Origin: JASHVB01 sp963762885
GTDB taxonomy: Bacteria; Pseudomonadota; Alphaproteobacteria; Acetobacterales; Acetobacteraceae
Assembly (NCBI GenBank): GCA_963762885.1
Contig: CAVXNH010000089.1
Coordinates: 62,001-126,000 of the forward strand
Reading direction: 5' to 3'
DNA length: 64,000 nt
A program made the position numbers and the translations under genes. The first letter of the stretch is position 1; each line of letters begins with the position of its first letter. Shown here piece after piece: positions 46,086 through 54,983 of this stretch. The notes below the pieces were generated by a model, which was not told the origin of the DNA, did no database searches, and saw nothing but the letters and a program-made list of their open reading frames with translations.

Positions 46086-49000
46086 CTACGCGCCATCCCC
46101 TACCGGAGCTTCCTCGTGAGCGGCCTGCACGACTGACTGCTTACCGCTGCCCTTGCGCCACTCGTCCAAGCGCTGCAACACCACGAAGAACGACGGCACG
46201 AACAGCACGGCGAGGCAGGTGGAGGCGATCATGCCGCTGAACACGCTGATGCCGAGCGAGCGCCGCGCGTTCGCGCCCGCTCCGGTGGCCAGCACCAGCG
46301 GCAGCACGCCGAGGATGAAAGCGAACGACGTCATCAGGATCGGCCGGAACCGCATACGCGATGCCGCCACCGCCAATTCCAGCAGCCCCTTGCCGTGGAC
46401 GATACGCTCCTCGCGGGCGACCTCGACGATCAGGATGCCATTCTTGGCCGACAGCGCGATCAGCAGCATCAACCCGATTTGCGTGTAAAGGTTGTTGGCC
46501 GCGCCCAGGCTGGTCAGCGCCACCACCGGGCCGAGCAACGCCAACGGCACCGCCGACAGCACCGCGAGCGGCAAAATCCAGCTCTCGTACTGGCCGGCGA
46601 GGCAGAGAAAGACCAGCAGGACCGACAGTCCGAATACATAATAGAGCTGGTTGCCGGTGACTTTCTCCTGATACGACATCGCCGTCCATTCGAAGCTGAC
46701 GTCGTTCGGCAGGACCCGAAGCGCGATCGCCTCCATCGCGTCCATGGACTGCCCTGAGCTGAAACCGCGCGACGAGCCGCCGACGATCGTCGCCGACGGG
46801 TAAAGATTATACAGCGTAATGATCGGCGGCGCGATCGCCTGCCCCAGATGTGCCACCGCGCCAATCGGCACCATCTGCCCGTCCTGGCTGCGCACGTAGA
46901 GGCCCAGCAATTGGTCGGGATTCAGCCGGTACTGCGAATCCGCCTGCACGTAGACCTGCAGCGACAGGCCGAACTTATTGAACTGATTGACATAGGTCGA
47001 TCCGACATAGTCGGTCAGCGCCGCGAACACGTCGCCCACCGACACCCGCAGAGTCTCGGCGCGCGCCCGGTCCACCGTCAGCGTGACATGCGGCGCATCC
47101 GCTCTGAACGTCGTCACCACGTTCGACACGCTTGGCTCACTGGCGGCCGCCTTTACGATCTCCTGCGTGAGGTTGTTGAGCTTGGTGTAGTCGACGCTGC
47201 CGCCGAGCAATTCGAGCTGCATCTGGAAGCCGCCGGCGTTGCCGATGCCCTGGATCGCCGGCGGCGGCAGCACGATGGCCTGGCCGTCGCTCAGTCCGGC
47301 CTCCGATTTCTGCAGCGCCTGGTAGAGCGATATCAGGTCCTGCCCCGGCGCGTGCTTACGCGCCTCGAACGGCTTCAGCATCACCCAGACGGTGCCGGCG
47401 TTGGCGAGGTCGGCGCTGTTGTCGAGCAGCGACATGCCCGCCAGCGAGATCACCCGCTCCACGCCGGGGATTTTTCGAGCTATGTCGCCCGCCTGCTCCA
47501 GCGACGCCGCGGTGCGACCGAGCGACGCCCCTTCCGGTAGCTGCAGCGCCAGCAGCAGGTAACCCTGGTCATCAAGCGGAATGAACGCCGTCGGCAGGCG
47601 CGCGATGCCCCAGAAGGCGCCGGCCGATAGCGCCAGTGCGATTACCACCATCAGGCCGCTGTGCCGTACCATGCGGCCGACGAACGCGGCATAGCCGGAT
47701 TCCATCGGGTTGTAGATGCGGTTGAAGCCGCGGTAGAAAAAGTTGCGCTTCTCCGGGGGCACCGGCATCCGCAGCCATTGTGCGCACTGCGTCGGCTTCA
47801 GCGTCGCGGCGTTGACGGCGCTGATCAATGCCGTCGCCGCGATCACCAGCGCGAACTGCGCGAACATCTTGCCGGTCAATCCAGGCACCCCCGCCGCCGG
47901 CAGGAACACCGCCATCAGCACCAGCGTGATGCCGATAATCGGCCCGAACAAGTCGCTCATCGCCTTGATCGCGGCGTCATGGCCGTTCATCTTGGCCTCG
48001 ATGTATTTCGTCACGCCTTCCACAATGACGATGGCATCATCCACCACGATACCGATCGCGAGCACCACGCCGAATAGCGTCGACAGGTTGACCGAGAACC
48101 CCATCGCCGCCATCGCCGCGAAGGTGCCGATGATGGTCACCGGGACCGTCGTCGCCGGCACCAGCGTCGCGCGGAAATTCTGCAGGAACACCAGGATTAC
48201 GATCAGCACGAGGATCCCGGCCTCGTAGAGCGTGGTGTAAACCTCGCTGATCGAATCCTTCACGAACAGTGTGGTGTCGTAAGGCACTGAATAGCGCAGC
48301 CCCGCCGGGAAGCGCCGCGACAGCTCTGCCATCTTGTCGGCCACTTCCTTGCCGACCTGCAGCGAGTTCGACTCCGGCGTCTGGTAGATGCCGATGCCCG
48401 CCGCCGGCCGCCCGTCGAGGCGGAACTCCTGCGCGTAGGTCTGCGACCCAAGATCGATGCGCGCGACGTCGTGCACATAGATCAGCCGGCCGCCCTGTCC
48501 CGTCTGATCCTTGACGACGATGTCGCCGAATTGCAACGGGTCGTTCAAGCGCGATTGGATGTCAACGGTGTACTGGAACTGCACGTCCTTCGGCGCCGGT
48601 GGCATCCCGACCTGCCCCGACGCGACATTCTGACTCTGCTGGCGTATGGCGTCGATCACATCCTTTGGCACCAGACCGAACGACTGCAGCTTCTGCGGGT
48701 CCATCCACACCCGCATGGAATAGGTTCCGGCGCCGAACACCTTCACGCTGCCCACTCCCGGCAGCCGTGCCAATTCGTCGGTGAGGTTGATGGTGGCGTA
48801 GTTGGCCAGGAATAGCCCGTCGTACTTGTTGTCTGGCGAATTCAGCGTGACGATCTGGAGGATCGAAGTGTTTTTCTTCTGCACGCTTACGCCCTGCGCC
48901 TGCACCGGCTCGGGCAGCGAGGCCAGCGCCAACTGCACACGGTTCTGCACCAGTACCTGGTCGATGTCGGGATCGCTACCGATTGCGAACGTGACCGTGA

Positions 49001-49268
49001 GGCTGTAGGTGCCATCGGAGGCGGAGGTGGACTGCATGTAGAGCATGCGGTCCACGCCATTGACCTGCTGCTCGATCGGCAGCGCGATGGTGTCGATCAC
49101 CGTCTGCGCGCTGGCACCGGGATAGCTCGCCGTTACTGCCACCGTCGGCGGCACCACGTTCGGGTATTCCGACACCGGCAGCCGCATAATCGACACGACA
49201 CCGAGCAACACCAGCACGATCGCCAGCACATTGGCGAGAACCGGGTGTTCGATGAAGAATTTCGACAT
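46086..49268 (-). CDS. RND multidrug efflux inner-membrane transporter (HAE1/AcrB family)
   Basis: A 1060-residue proton-driven exporter with the standard length and start (MSKFFIEHPVLANVLAIVLVLLGV). The paired TM4 aspartates of proton relay are in GIVVDDAIVIVEGV. Both large periplasmic loops and the repeat of two six-helix halves are present. Last gene of the outer membrane factor-adaptor-pump operon, 12 bases after the adaptor. It likely exports hydrophobic drugs or aromatic compounds. No regulator gene is adjacent. Confidence 0.95.
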   Translation of the reverse strand: MSKFFIEHPVLANVLAIVLVLLGVVSIMRLPVSEYPNVVPPTVAVTASYPGASAQTVIDTIALPIEQQVNGVDRMLYMQSTSASDGTYSLTVTFAIGSDPDIDQVLVQNRVQLALASLPEPVQAQGVSVQKKNTSILQIVTLNSPDNKYDGLFLANYATINLTDELARLPGVGSVKVFGAGTYSMRVWMDPQKLQSFGLVPKDVIDAIRQQSQNVASGQVGMPPAPKDVQFQYTVDIQSRLNDPLQFGDIVVKDQTGQGGRLIYVHDVARIDLGSQTYAQEFRLDGRPAAGIGIYQTPESNSLQVGKEVADKMAELSRRFPAGLRYSVPYDTTLFVKDSISEVYTTLYEAGILVLIVILVFLQNFRATLVPATTVPVTIIGTFAAMAAMGFSVNLSTLFGVVLAIGIVVDDAIVIVEGVTKYIEAKMNGHDAAIKAMSDLFGPIIGITLVLMAVFLPAAGVPGLTGKMFAQFALVIAATALISAVNAATLKPTQCAQWLRMPVPPEKRNFFYRGFNRIYNPMESGYAAFVGRMVRHSGLMVVIALALSAGAFWGIARLPTAFIPLDDQGYLLLALQLPEGASLGRTAASLEQAGDIARKIPGVERVISLAGMSLLDNSADLANAGTVWVMLKPFEARKHAPGQDLISLYQALQKSEAGLSDGQAIVLPPPAIQGIGNAGGFQMQLELLGGSVDYTKLNNLTQEIVKAAASEPSVSNVVTTFRADAPHVTLTVDRARAETLRVSVGDVFAALTDYVGSTYVNQFNKFGLSLQVYVQADSQYRLNPDQLLGLYVRSQDGQMVPIGAVAHLGQAIAPPIITLYNLYPSATIVGGSSRGFSSGQSMDAMEAIALRVLPNDVSFEWTAMSYQEKVTGNQLYYVFGLSVLLVFLCLAGQYESWILPLAVLSAVPLALLGPVVALTSLGAANNLYTQIGLMLLIALSAKNGILIVEVAREERIVHGKGLLELAVAASRMRFRPILMTSFAFILGVLPLVLATGAGANARRSLGISVFSGMIASTCLAVLFVPSFFVVLQRLDEWRKGSGKQSVVQAAHEEAPVGDGA

Positions 49269-49280
49269 CGCCGCGCCGCC

Positions 49281-50627
49281 CTACTGGCCGATCTCGGTGA
49301 GCTGCGGCGTCACCTTGGTTCCCGGCGACGCCCGCCACAGTTCGCCGACGACGATGCGGTCGTCGGCGTTCAGCCCGCTCGTCACAACCCGCAGGTTGCC
49401 CACCAGCGCGCCGGTCTGCACGTAACGCTGCTGCACCAGATCGTCCGCACCCACTACCAGCACGTAGCGCCCACCCTGGTCCTCTTGCAGCGCGCGGTCG
49501 GGTACCAGCAATGCGCTCTGCGTCGTCCGGCCCATCGGCAGCCGCACGGTCACGAACACGCCGGGCACCAGTGCATAGGTCGGGTTCGGCAGGATACCGC
49601 GCACCAGCAGCGTACCGGTCGCCGGGTCGATCGCCGGCGCGACGTATTCGAGTGTGCCCCGGTGTGGGAATCCGGTCTCGCCCGACAGCGCCGCCTCGAC
49701 GGGAATCCGGTGCAACTCAGCCAGGGTCAGCCGCCGCTGGTCGAGATTGGCACGGATCTGCTGTGCCTGCTGTGTACTGATGTTGGCGACGACATAGATC
49801 GGGTCAAGCTGCGTGATGTCGGCCAGCGCCGCCTCCTGGCCGTTGCCGCCAACGACGTTGCCGACGTCGATCAGGTGCTTGCCCATCAGACCGCCGAACG
49901 GCGCCCGCACCTCGGTGTAGCCAAGGTTAAGCTGCGCGATGGCCACCTGCGCCTCCGCCGACAGGATGTTCGCCTCTGCGCTCTTCTGCTCGAAGTTCCA
50001 GTGATCGACGTCGACCTGGGTCGCCGCGTCGCGCTTGAGCAACGCGCTGTAGCGCACCACCTCCGTCTTTGCATAGACGAGCGTCGACTGCTGCAACTGC
50101 AATTGCGCCTGCGCCTGTTGCAATTGCGCCTTGTACTGATCCTGCTGGATGGTGAACAGCAGGTCGCCCTTGCGTACCAGAGCTCCGTCCTCGAAATGAA
50201 TTTGCTCGAGAAAGCCGGTTACCCGGGCGATCAGCTTCACCTGGTTGACGGCGGCCGCATTACCGGTGATCTCCAGCGTGTCGTTCACTGCCTGCACCTT
50301 GGGCCGCACGACCGGGATCGACGGCGCCGGTGGCGCCTGCGCGACCAACGATGTGCCGGCCGGCGCCGTTGCCGCCGGGGCGGCCACGGCGGTGCCGGCC
50401 GGCGGCTGCTTCGCCCGCGGATCGCTCGATTGGGCCAGCGTCCGTCCGGTAAGGTCGTCCAACCAGCGATCCAGCAGTCCGAAGCCGAAGATCGGCACGC
50501 TCGGCACGCTCGGCACGGCGAAAGCCAGCACCACCGCGCCGGCAAGCAGCAGGCGGCGCCGCGCGCCCTTGTCGTGTGCCGCTAGAAGCGCGCGGATACG
50601 TTGCATTTTCCTCATGGCGCTCACCAT
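49281..50627 (-). CDS. RND efflux periplasmic adaptor (membrane fusion protein)
   Basis: A 448-residue AcrA/MexA-type adaptor. The N-terminal anchor (LLLAGAVVLAFAVPSVPS) is followed by an Ala/Pro-rich linker, a lipoyl half-motif (GFLEQIHFEDGALVRKGDLLFTI), a coiled-coil hairpin rich in Gln/Ala (QYKAQLQQAQAQLQLQQ) and a beta-barrel domain (VRAPFGGLMGKHLIDVGNVV). It bridges the pump and outer-membrane factor. Its start overlaps the upstream gene by seven bases. Confidence 0.94.
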   Translation of the reverse strand: MVSAMRKMQRIRALLAAHDKGARRRLLLAGAVVLAFAVPSVPSVPIFGFGLLDRWLDDLTGRTLAQSSDPRAKQPPAGTAVAAPAATAPAGTSLVAQAPPAPSIPVVRPKVQAVNDTLEITGNAAAVNQVKLIARVTGFLEQIHFEDGALVRKGDLLFTIQQDQYKAQLQQAQAQLQLQQSTLVYAKTEVVRYSALLKRDAATQVDVDHWNFEQKSAEANILSAEAQVAIAQLNLGYTEVRAPFGGLMGKHLIDVGNVVGGNGQEAALADITQLDPIYVVANISTQQAQQIRANLDQRRLTLAELHRIPVEAALSGETGFPHRGTLEYVAPAIDPATGTLLVRGILPNPTYALVPGVFVTVRLPMGRTTQSALLVPDRALQEDQGGRYVLVVGADDLVQQRYVQTGALVGNLRVVTSGLNADDRIVVGELWRASPGTKVTPQLTEIGQ

Positions 50628-52255
50628 TCTGGCGACCGGATATCCGGCCCGCGGTCCTCGAGCCCGGGAAGCCCGGGTGTTGCTGGAAGCGGCTGATCGG
50701 GTGCCGGCAGCAGGCGGCCCCAGTTTGTGCGGTCGCGCATTTCGTCACGTGTGGCGCCATTCACAAAATCACTCCCTTCGCGCATCTGCCACCCGCCGCC
50801 GAGCGCGCGGTAGAGGGATGTCAGGCTGCTTGACAGGTTGCCGGAAGCGGTGGCGAGATTGCTCTGTGCCTGGTAGAGGTTCTGTTCCGCGGTCAGCACG
50901 GTGGTGAAATCGCGCGTGCCCAAAAGGTACTGATCCAGCGCGATGCGCAGCGCGTTATTGGCCGCGTCCACGCTTTGCCGCAGCAGCACTACCTGCTGGC
51001 GCCCCTGCAGGAACGCCGCCAGGCTGTCCTCGACGTCCGCCTGCGCCTTCAGCACCGTATTCTTGTAGTTGATCAGCAGCGTCTGCAGCCGTGCGTCCTG
51101 CACTCGGACATTGTTGGTGATTTGTCCGTAGTTCAGCACCGGCCAACTGAACGTCGGTCCGAACGCGAACTGGATCGCCGGCGCGCTTAACACCTGGCTA
51201 ATACGGCTCGCGCCGGTGGTACCAGCCACCGTGCCGAATGCGCCGGTCAGACTGAACGCCGGGAACAAATCCGCCTTCGCCATGCCGATCTGTTCGCTTT
51301 GCGCCGCTGCCTGCAGCTCGGCGCTGCGGATATCTGGCCGCCGCCGCAATAGGTCGGCGGGAATCCCCACTGTGACGTCCGTCGGCGGCACGGGGATGGT
51401 CTGCTTCCCCGCCAGCAGCCCGTCGAGCGCGACCGGCGTCATGCCGAGCAGCACTCGCAGCGCGTCCTCGCCGCGCTGCATCTGCGCCGTCAACTGCGGC
51501 ACCGCCGACTGCGTTTGCGCCAGCACATTCTCGGCCTGGTAGACGTCGAGTTTTGTCGCGGTGCCGCCATGGTAGCGCACATTCGCAATCTCCAGCGCCT
51601 TCTGCTGCTTGGCCACGTTTTCATGGGTGATGACAAGCTGCGCCTGCAGCGTGCGGATACCGATATACGTAGTCGCGACGTCGCTCAGCAGCGACACGAG
51701 CACGTCGTCGTAGGTGGCGATCGATGCCAGATAGGATGCATCGGCCGATTGCACGCCGCGGCGGAATTTACCCCACAGATCGAGCTCCCATCCCACCTGA
51801 ACGCCAGTCGAGGCGCGCCAGAAGTTCTCCAGTTGGTGCAGCGGATTCGAGGTCGGATCGACTTGGCTGGCCTGGTTGTAGCCGACGTTGCCGCCGATCT
51901 GCTGGGTCTGCGGATAGAACTCGCCGATATTGATGCCGAGCACGGCGCGCGCCTCGAGCACCCGCGTCCCCGCTGCCATGAGCGTCAGGTTCTGGTGATA
52001 GGCGAGGTCGATGAGCCGGTCGAGCGTGGGATCGTGGTATACGGTCCACCACTGCTCGAGTTCCTGCCCCTGCGCCTTCAATGAGGGATCGCCAAGCTCC
52101 ATCCACTGATCGGCCACAGAGGCTGTCGGCGGCACGAAATCGGGTCCGACCTTGCAGGCCGCCAGCGACAGCGCTGTCAGCGACGCCAACAGCAGAGCGG
52201 GCATGCCGCCGCGCCACCCCGCCGGGAATGACCAGGCCCGCCCCTTATGCGCCAT
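50621..52255 (-). CDS. RND efflux outer-membrane lipoprotein (OprM/NodT family)
   Basis: A 544-residue outer-membrane factor. ATG 52255 was chosen for the GAGAAGG site and the lipoprotein signal (PALLLASLTALSLAAC); the frame opens 21 codons earlier. Two OEP repeats are visible (NLTLMAAGTRVLEARAVLG; YQAENVLAQTQSAVPQLTAQMQRGEDALRVLLG; LLRRRPDIRSAELQAAAQSEQIG). It forms the trimeric channel of the efflux system and is the first gene of the operon. Confidence 0.92.
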   Translation of the reverse strand: MAHKGRAWSFPAGWRGGMPALLLASLTALSLAACKVGPDFVPPTASVADQWMELGDPSLKAQGQELEQWWTVYHDPTLDRLIDLAYHQNLTLMAAGTRVLEARAVLGINIGEFYPQTQQIGGNVGYNQASQVDPTSNPLHQLENFWRASTGVQVGWELDLWGKFRRGVQSADASYLASIATYDDVLVSLLSDVATTYIGIRTLQAQLVITHENVAKQQKALEIANVRYHGGTATKLDVYQAENVLAQTQSAVPQLTAQMQRGEDALRVLLGMTPVALDGLLAGKQTIPVPPTDVTVGIPADLLRRRPDIRSAELQAAAQSEQIGMAKADLFPAFSLTGAFGTVAGTTGASRISQVLSAPAIQFAFGPTFSWPVLNYGQITNNVRVQDARLQTLLINYKNTVLKAQADVEDSLAAFLQGRQQVVLLRQSVDAANNALRIALDQYLLGTRDFTTVLTAEQNLYQAQSNLATASGNLSSSLTSLYRALGGGWQMREGSDFVNGATRDEMRDRTNWGRLLPAPDQPLPATPGLPGLEDRGPDIRSPEW

Positions 52256-52318
52256 GGCCGCCTTCTCGCGCCGCGCACGGAGGGGCATCCGGCGCGTGCT
52301 CGTATCTGTCATGGTCAC

Positions 52319-52703
52319 GACGCGCTACCTGTTTGCATGGTCGTCGGATCGGCCCCTCGCCCTTCATCGACCGGCGCAGCGACGGCCATTTGCGACGCCC
52401 TCCGCGGGGCGGCGATATCGAGAACCGCGGTTTCGACCGCACATGATCGTTTGTTTCCTCGTACGAGATCGATCTGTCGGTTCGTAAACGTCACGGAGGT
52501 GTTCGCATTGATCTGGGTCAACCCGACCCGGGAGGTCCGCTTTCGGTAGAGTCCGGCGGGTCCGCAAAAGCAACCGGGCCGCTGCTGTTTGGGATCGCCA
52601 GCATTATTCGAATCGGCCCACTGAGTTTTCGCCGCCACGGTGGACGATGCGGCGGCCGCGTGGCACGGTCGGCGCCCGCAGACCCCCACCATGGAAGTCC
52701 ACC
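52319..52703. other. Intergenic region upstream of the efflux operon and nudC
   Basis: Roughly 385-450 bases between divergent genes (the exact length depends on the starts chosen). It contains the FNR-like palindrome at 52508. Short frames here match no family. No TetR/MarR-type regulator gene, which often accompanies RND operons, is present. Confidence 0.5.
52508..52521. promoter_or_regulatory. FNR/FixK-type palindrome between efflux operon and nudC
   Basis: TTGATCTGGGTCAA matches the FNR/FixK half-site pair TTGAT-N4-GTCAA. It lies about 190 bases from nudC and 250 bases from the efflux operon start, so either could be the target. Confidence 0.45.
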
Positions 52704-53630
52704 GTGACCCTGATTCTGGCCAGCCGGCCCAACGTCTATTCCTCCAGTTCACTCGACCGCGTCGGGACAAAACGCGAGGACACTGCCTGGATCGAGCAAC
52801 AGCTCGTCAATCCGGACACCCTGTTCGTCCCGGTGTGGCGCAACCGCAACCTGGTGCGCGGCCTGGAAGAAGGTGAGCCGGAGGCGGTGTTCGTCTCCGG
52901 CGAGGCGGCCGCCGCGCTGCGCATGCAGACCGGCCCGTGGGCCTTCCTCGGCATGCAGGGCGAACAGGCGGTGTTCGCGGTCGATGTCAGCACGGCCGAC
53001 GACCCGGTGCCGCTGCTGCCCGAATCGGAGGGCAAATTCGTCGATCTGCGCTCGGTCGGCTGGGGCGTGCCGCGGCCGGAGGCGTCGATCCTGGCGCACG
53101 CGCGCGGGCTGATGCACTGGCGCGCACGGCACCGGTTCTGCGGCGTATGCGGCGGGGTGTGCGACGCGCGCTCGGCCGGCCACATGATGGTATGCACCGC
53201 ATGCGAGGCGCAGCACTTCCCGCGCACCGATCCGGCGGTGATCATGCTGGTCACCCGCGACGACCGGGCCTTGCTTGGCCATTCGCAGCGGTTTCCGCGC
53301 GCCAGCATGTATTCGACACTGGCCGGCTTCGTGGAACCGGGCGAATTGCTGGAGGAGGCGGTGCGCCGCGAGGTGTTCGAGGAAGCCGGCATCCAGGTCG
53401 GCGCGGTGCACTACCACTCCAGCCAGCCCTGGCCATTCCCCGGCAATATCATGCTGGGCTTCTACGGCGAGGGCCTGTCCGAGGCGATCACCATCGACCC
53501 GGAGGAAATGCTCGACGTGCGCTGGTTCTCGCGCGACGAGATCCGCGACCCTGAGGCGCATGGTTTCGCGTTGCCGCGGGCGGACAGCATCGCCCGGCGG
53601 CTGATCGAGGATTGGATGGCGACGGCATGA
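52704..53630 (+). CDS. nudC: NADH pyrophosphatase / NAD-capped RNA hydrolase NudC
   Basis: A 308-residue Nudix enzyme. The N-terminal domain is followed by a zinc ribbon (CGVCGG...CTACEAQHFPRTDP), then the Nudix box GFVEPGELLEEAVRREVFEEAGI and the NADH-specific SQPWPFPGNIMLGF. It hydrolyses NAD(H) and can remove NAD caps from RNA. A GTG start after GGAAG was preferred; an ATG at 52647 would add 19 Arg/Pro-rich residues. Its stop overlaps the next gene (ATGA). Confidence 0.93.
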   Translation: MTLILASRPNVYSSSSLDRVGTKREDTAWIEQQLVNPDTLFVPVWRNRNLVRGLEEGEPEAVFVSGEAAAALRMQTGPWAFLGMQGEQAVFAVDVSTADDPVPLLPESEGKFVDLRSVGWGVPRPEASILAHARGLMHWRARHRFCGVCGGVCDARSAGHMMVCTACEAQHFPRTDPAVIMLVTRDDRALLGHSQRFPRASMYSTLAGFVEPGELLEEAVRREVFEEAGIQVGAVHYHSSQPWPFPGNIMLGFYGEGLSEAITIDPEEMLDVRWFSRDEIRDPEAHGFALPRADSIARRLIEDWMATA

Positions 53631-53893
53631 GGTTCCACGCGTGCTGTCTACTGTTCGTCCTGCTGACCGGGTGCGTCGTCACCCCCAAGGACGATAGCCC
53701 CGAGGCGATATGTCGGCGTCAGGCATACGACGATCCCAAGGTGAAGACCATGACGGTCCATAGCCTGTATCTAACGGGTAATCAGATGTCGTCGTACGAC
53801 GACTATGACCACGCGTTGCATGACGCGACCCAGGCCTGCCTGATAAAGATGGGCATCCCGGCTGGCGGCGTGCAGCCGGTGCGGCAGTATTGA
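53627..53893 (+). CDS. Small predicted lipoprotein, unknown function
   Basis: An 88-residue protein with signal and lipobox (CCLLFVLLTGC) and a short mature part containing YDDYDHALHDATQACLIKMG. Two further cysteines (ICRRQ, QACLI) could pair. Translationally coupled to nudC (ATGA) and to the DUF488 gene (TGATG). No family recognised. Confidence 0.7.
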   Translation: MRFHACCLLFVLLTGCVVTPKDDSPEAICRRQAYDDPKVKTMTVHSLYLTGNQMSSYDDYDHALHDATQACLIKMGIPAGGVQPVRQY

Positions 53894-54399
53894 TGGCGCC
53901 CGGCGCGACGTCTGCCAGGCCACCGCCGGAGTTGCTGACAATTGGCTACGAGGGCTGCACCATCCAGGACGTGCTCGCGCTGCTGATCGAGGCGAAGGTT
54001 GGATTGCTCCTCGATGTCCGCGCGATGCCGCGCTCACGCAAGCCCGGGTTTTCCAAGCGGCAACTTGCGGCGGGACTGGACGAAAAGGGCATTCCGTATG
54101 TCCATCTGCAAGGTCTCGGCACGCCGAAAGCCGGGCGTGATGCCGTGCGGGCGGGGCATCCGGAGATCATGGAGACGATCTTTCGCGAGCATATGACATC
54201 CGGCCAGGCACAAGCCGACCTGGCCCGGGCGGCGGCGCTCGCGGGGGAAAGGCGCACGTGCCTGCTGTGCTTCGAGCAGGACCCGGCGTGCTGCCATCGG
54301 CGTATCGTGGCGGAGATGATTTCGGAGGCAAGTGGGCAGAGGGTCGTGCACCTCGCCCGCTTCGCGGGAGAGGCCGGAGTGCGAAAGCGGCGAGGGTAA
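53893..54399 (+). CDS. DUF488 family protein with repeat-derived C-terminus
   Basis: A 168-residue DUF488 protein: LLTIGYEGCTIQDVLALL, LLDVRAMPRSRKPGFSKRQL, YVHLQGLGTPK and CLLCFEQDPACCHRRIVAEMI are the family's conserved blocks. Biochemical role unknown; DUF488 proteins are cytoplasmic. The last ~14 residues (ARFAGEAGVRKRRG) are encoded by the first palindrome of the repeat cluster, so a repeat appears to have replaced the original 3' end. Last gene of the nudC operon. Confidence 0.85.
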   Translation: MAPGATSARPPPELLTIGYEGCTIQDVLALLIEAKVGLLLDVRAMPRSRKPGFSKRQLAAGLDEKGIPYVHLQGLGTPKAGRDAVRAGHPEIMETIFREHMTSGQAQADLARAAALAGERRTCLLCFEQDPACCHRRIVAEMISEASGQRVVHLARFAGEAGVRKRRG

Positions 54400-54560
54400 A
54401 CATACATCTCGCCCACGAAGTGGGAGAGGTCGAGGGCGCGAAGCGCACGAAGGTGAGAGTGATCGGGTCGGCACGCTCTACCTCCTACAAGGAGACCCGA
54501 TCACCCTCACCCTCGGTGCTACGCGCCTTCGACCTCCCCGCTACCGCAGGAGAGGTGTAT
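54350..54560. repeat. Cluster of dispersed palindromic repeats with a long hairpin
   Basis: Several CCTCTCCC-type units in a row. A long imperfect inverted repeat has arms at 54427-54469 and 54494-54536. The arms include GGTGAGAGTGATCGGGTC and its near-complement GACCCGATCACCCTCACC, and AGGTCGAGGGCGCG against CGCGCCTTCGACCT. The motif GTGATCGGGTCGGCACGC also occurs at 57936-57953. Non-coding apart from the DUF488 tail. Confidence 0.75.
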
Positions 54561-54651
54561 CGAGCGATCTTTAGCACTTTTTCTGCAACTTTCTGCAACG
54601 AATACGAAAGGTCCTGATATACAGTCGAGCGACCGCCAGTTTTTCGATGCG

Positions 54652-54953
54652 GTGCCATAATCGCAATATGCTATTTTGGCGCCGAGCGCCGCCACGCCCA
54701 CGTTCAACGCCATGTTCATTCGAAAAACGACAACTCGGAATGAGTTCGTTAACGAAGCGTATTTCACGTTCCGTCTCGTCGCTGCCGATCGCACCGGCAG
54801 TCGGGTCCGCCAGAGACACGATGCATGTCCGCAAAGCCACTGTCGCCGAACCGGCCTTGCAGCGGCTTTTTGAAGCGCTGGGGATCGATGCATCTCCGGG
54901 AGAAGTCCAGAAACACGTGGTCTGAACCCCCCATGACACGATTGTAGTGCCAC
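54652..54953 (+). mobile_element. Internally deleted IS1634-family-like element (MITE-like remnant)
   Basis: A ~300-base remnant containing both ends of a transposase gene. The N-terminus begins at ATG 54712 (MFIRKTTTRNEFVNEAYFTF...RVRQ), an opening typical of IS1634-family transposases. From 54821 a C-terminal piece in another frame (MHVRKATVAEPALQRLFEAL...) runs to the TGA at 54925, as those proteins end. About 450 or more central residues are missing. The flanks carry imperfect terminal repeats: GTGCCATAATCG (54652-54663) and CGATTGTAGTGCCAC (54939-54953). It cannot encode an active transposase but could be mobilised in trans. Family assignment is from memory of sequence ends. Confidence 0.62.
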
Positions 54954-54983
54954 ACGAGCCGCGGACGCCACGCAACGTGCGCC

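Noticed and set aside
54350..54560. CRISPR array in the repeat cluster near 54.4 kb
   Set aside because: The units are inverted palindromes without regular spacing or unique spacers, and no cas genes are present.
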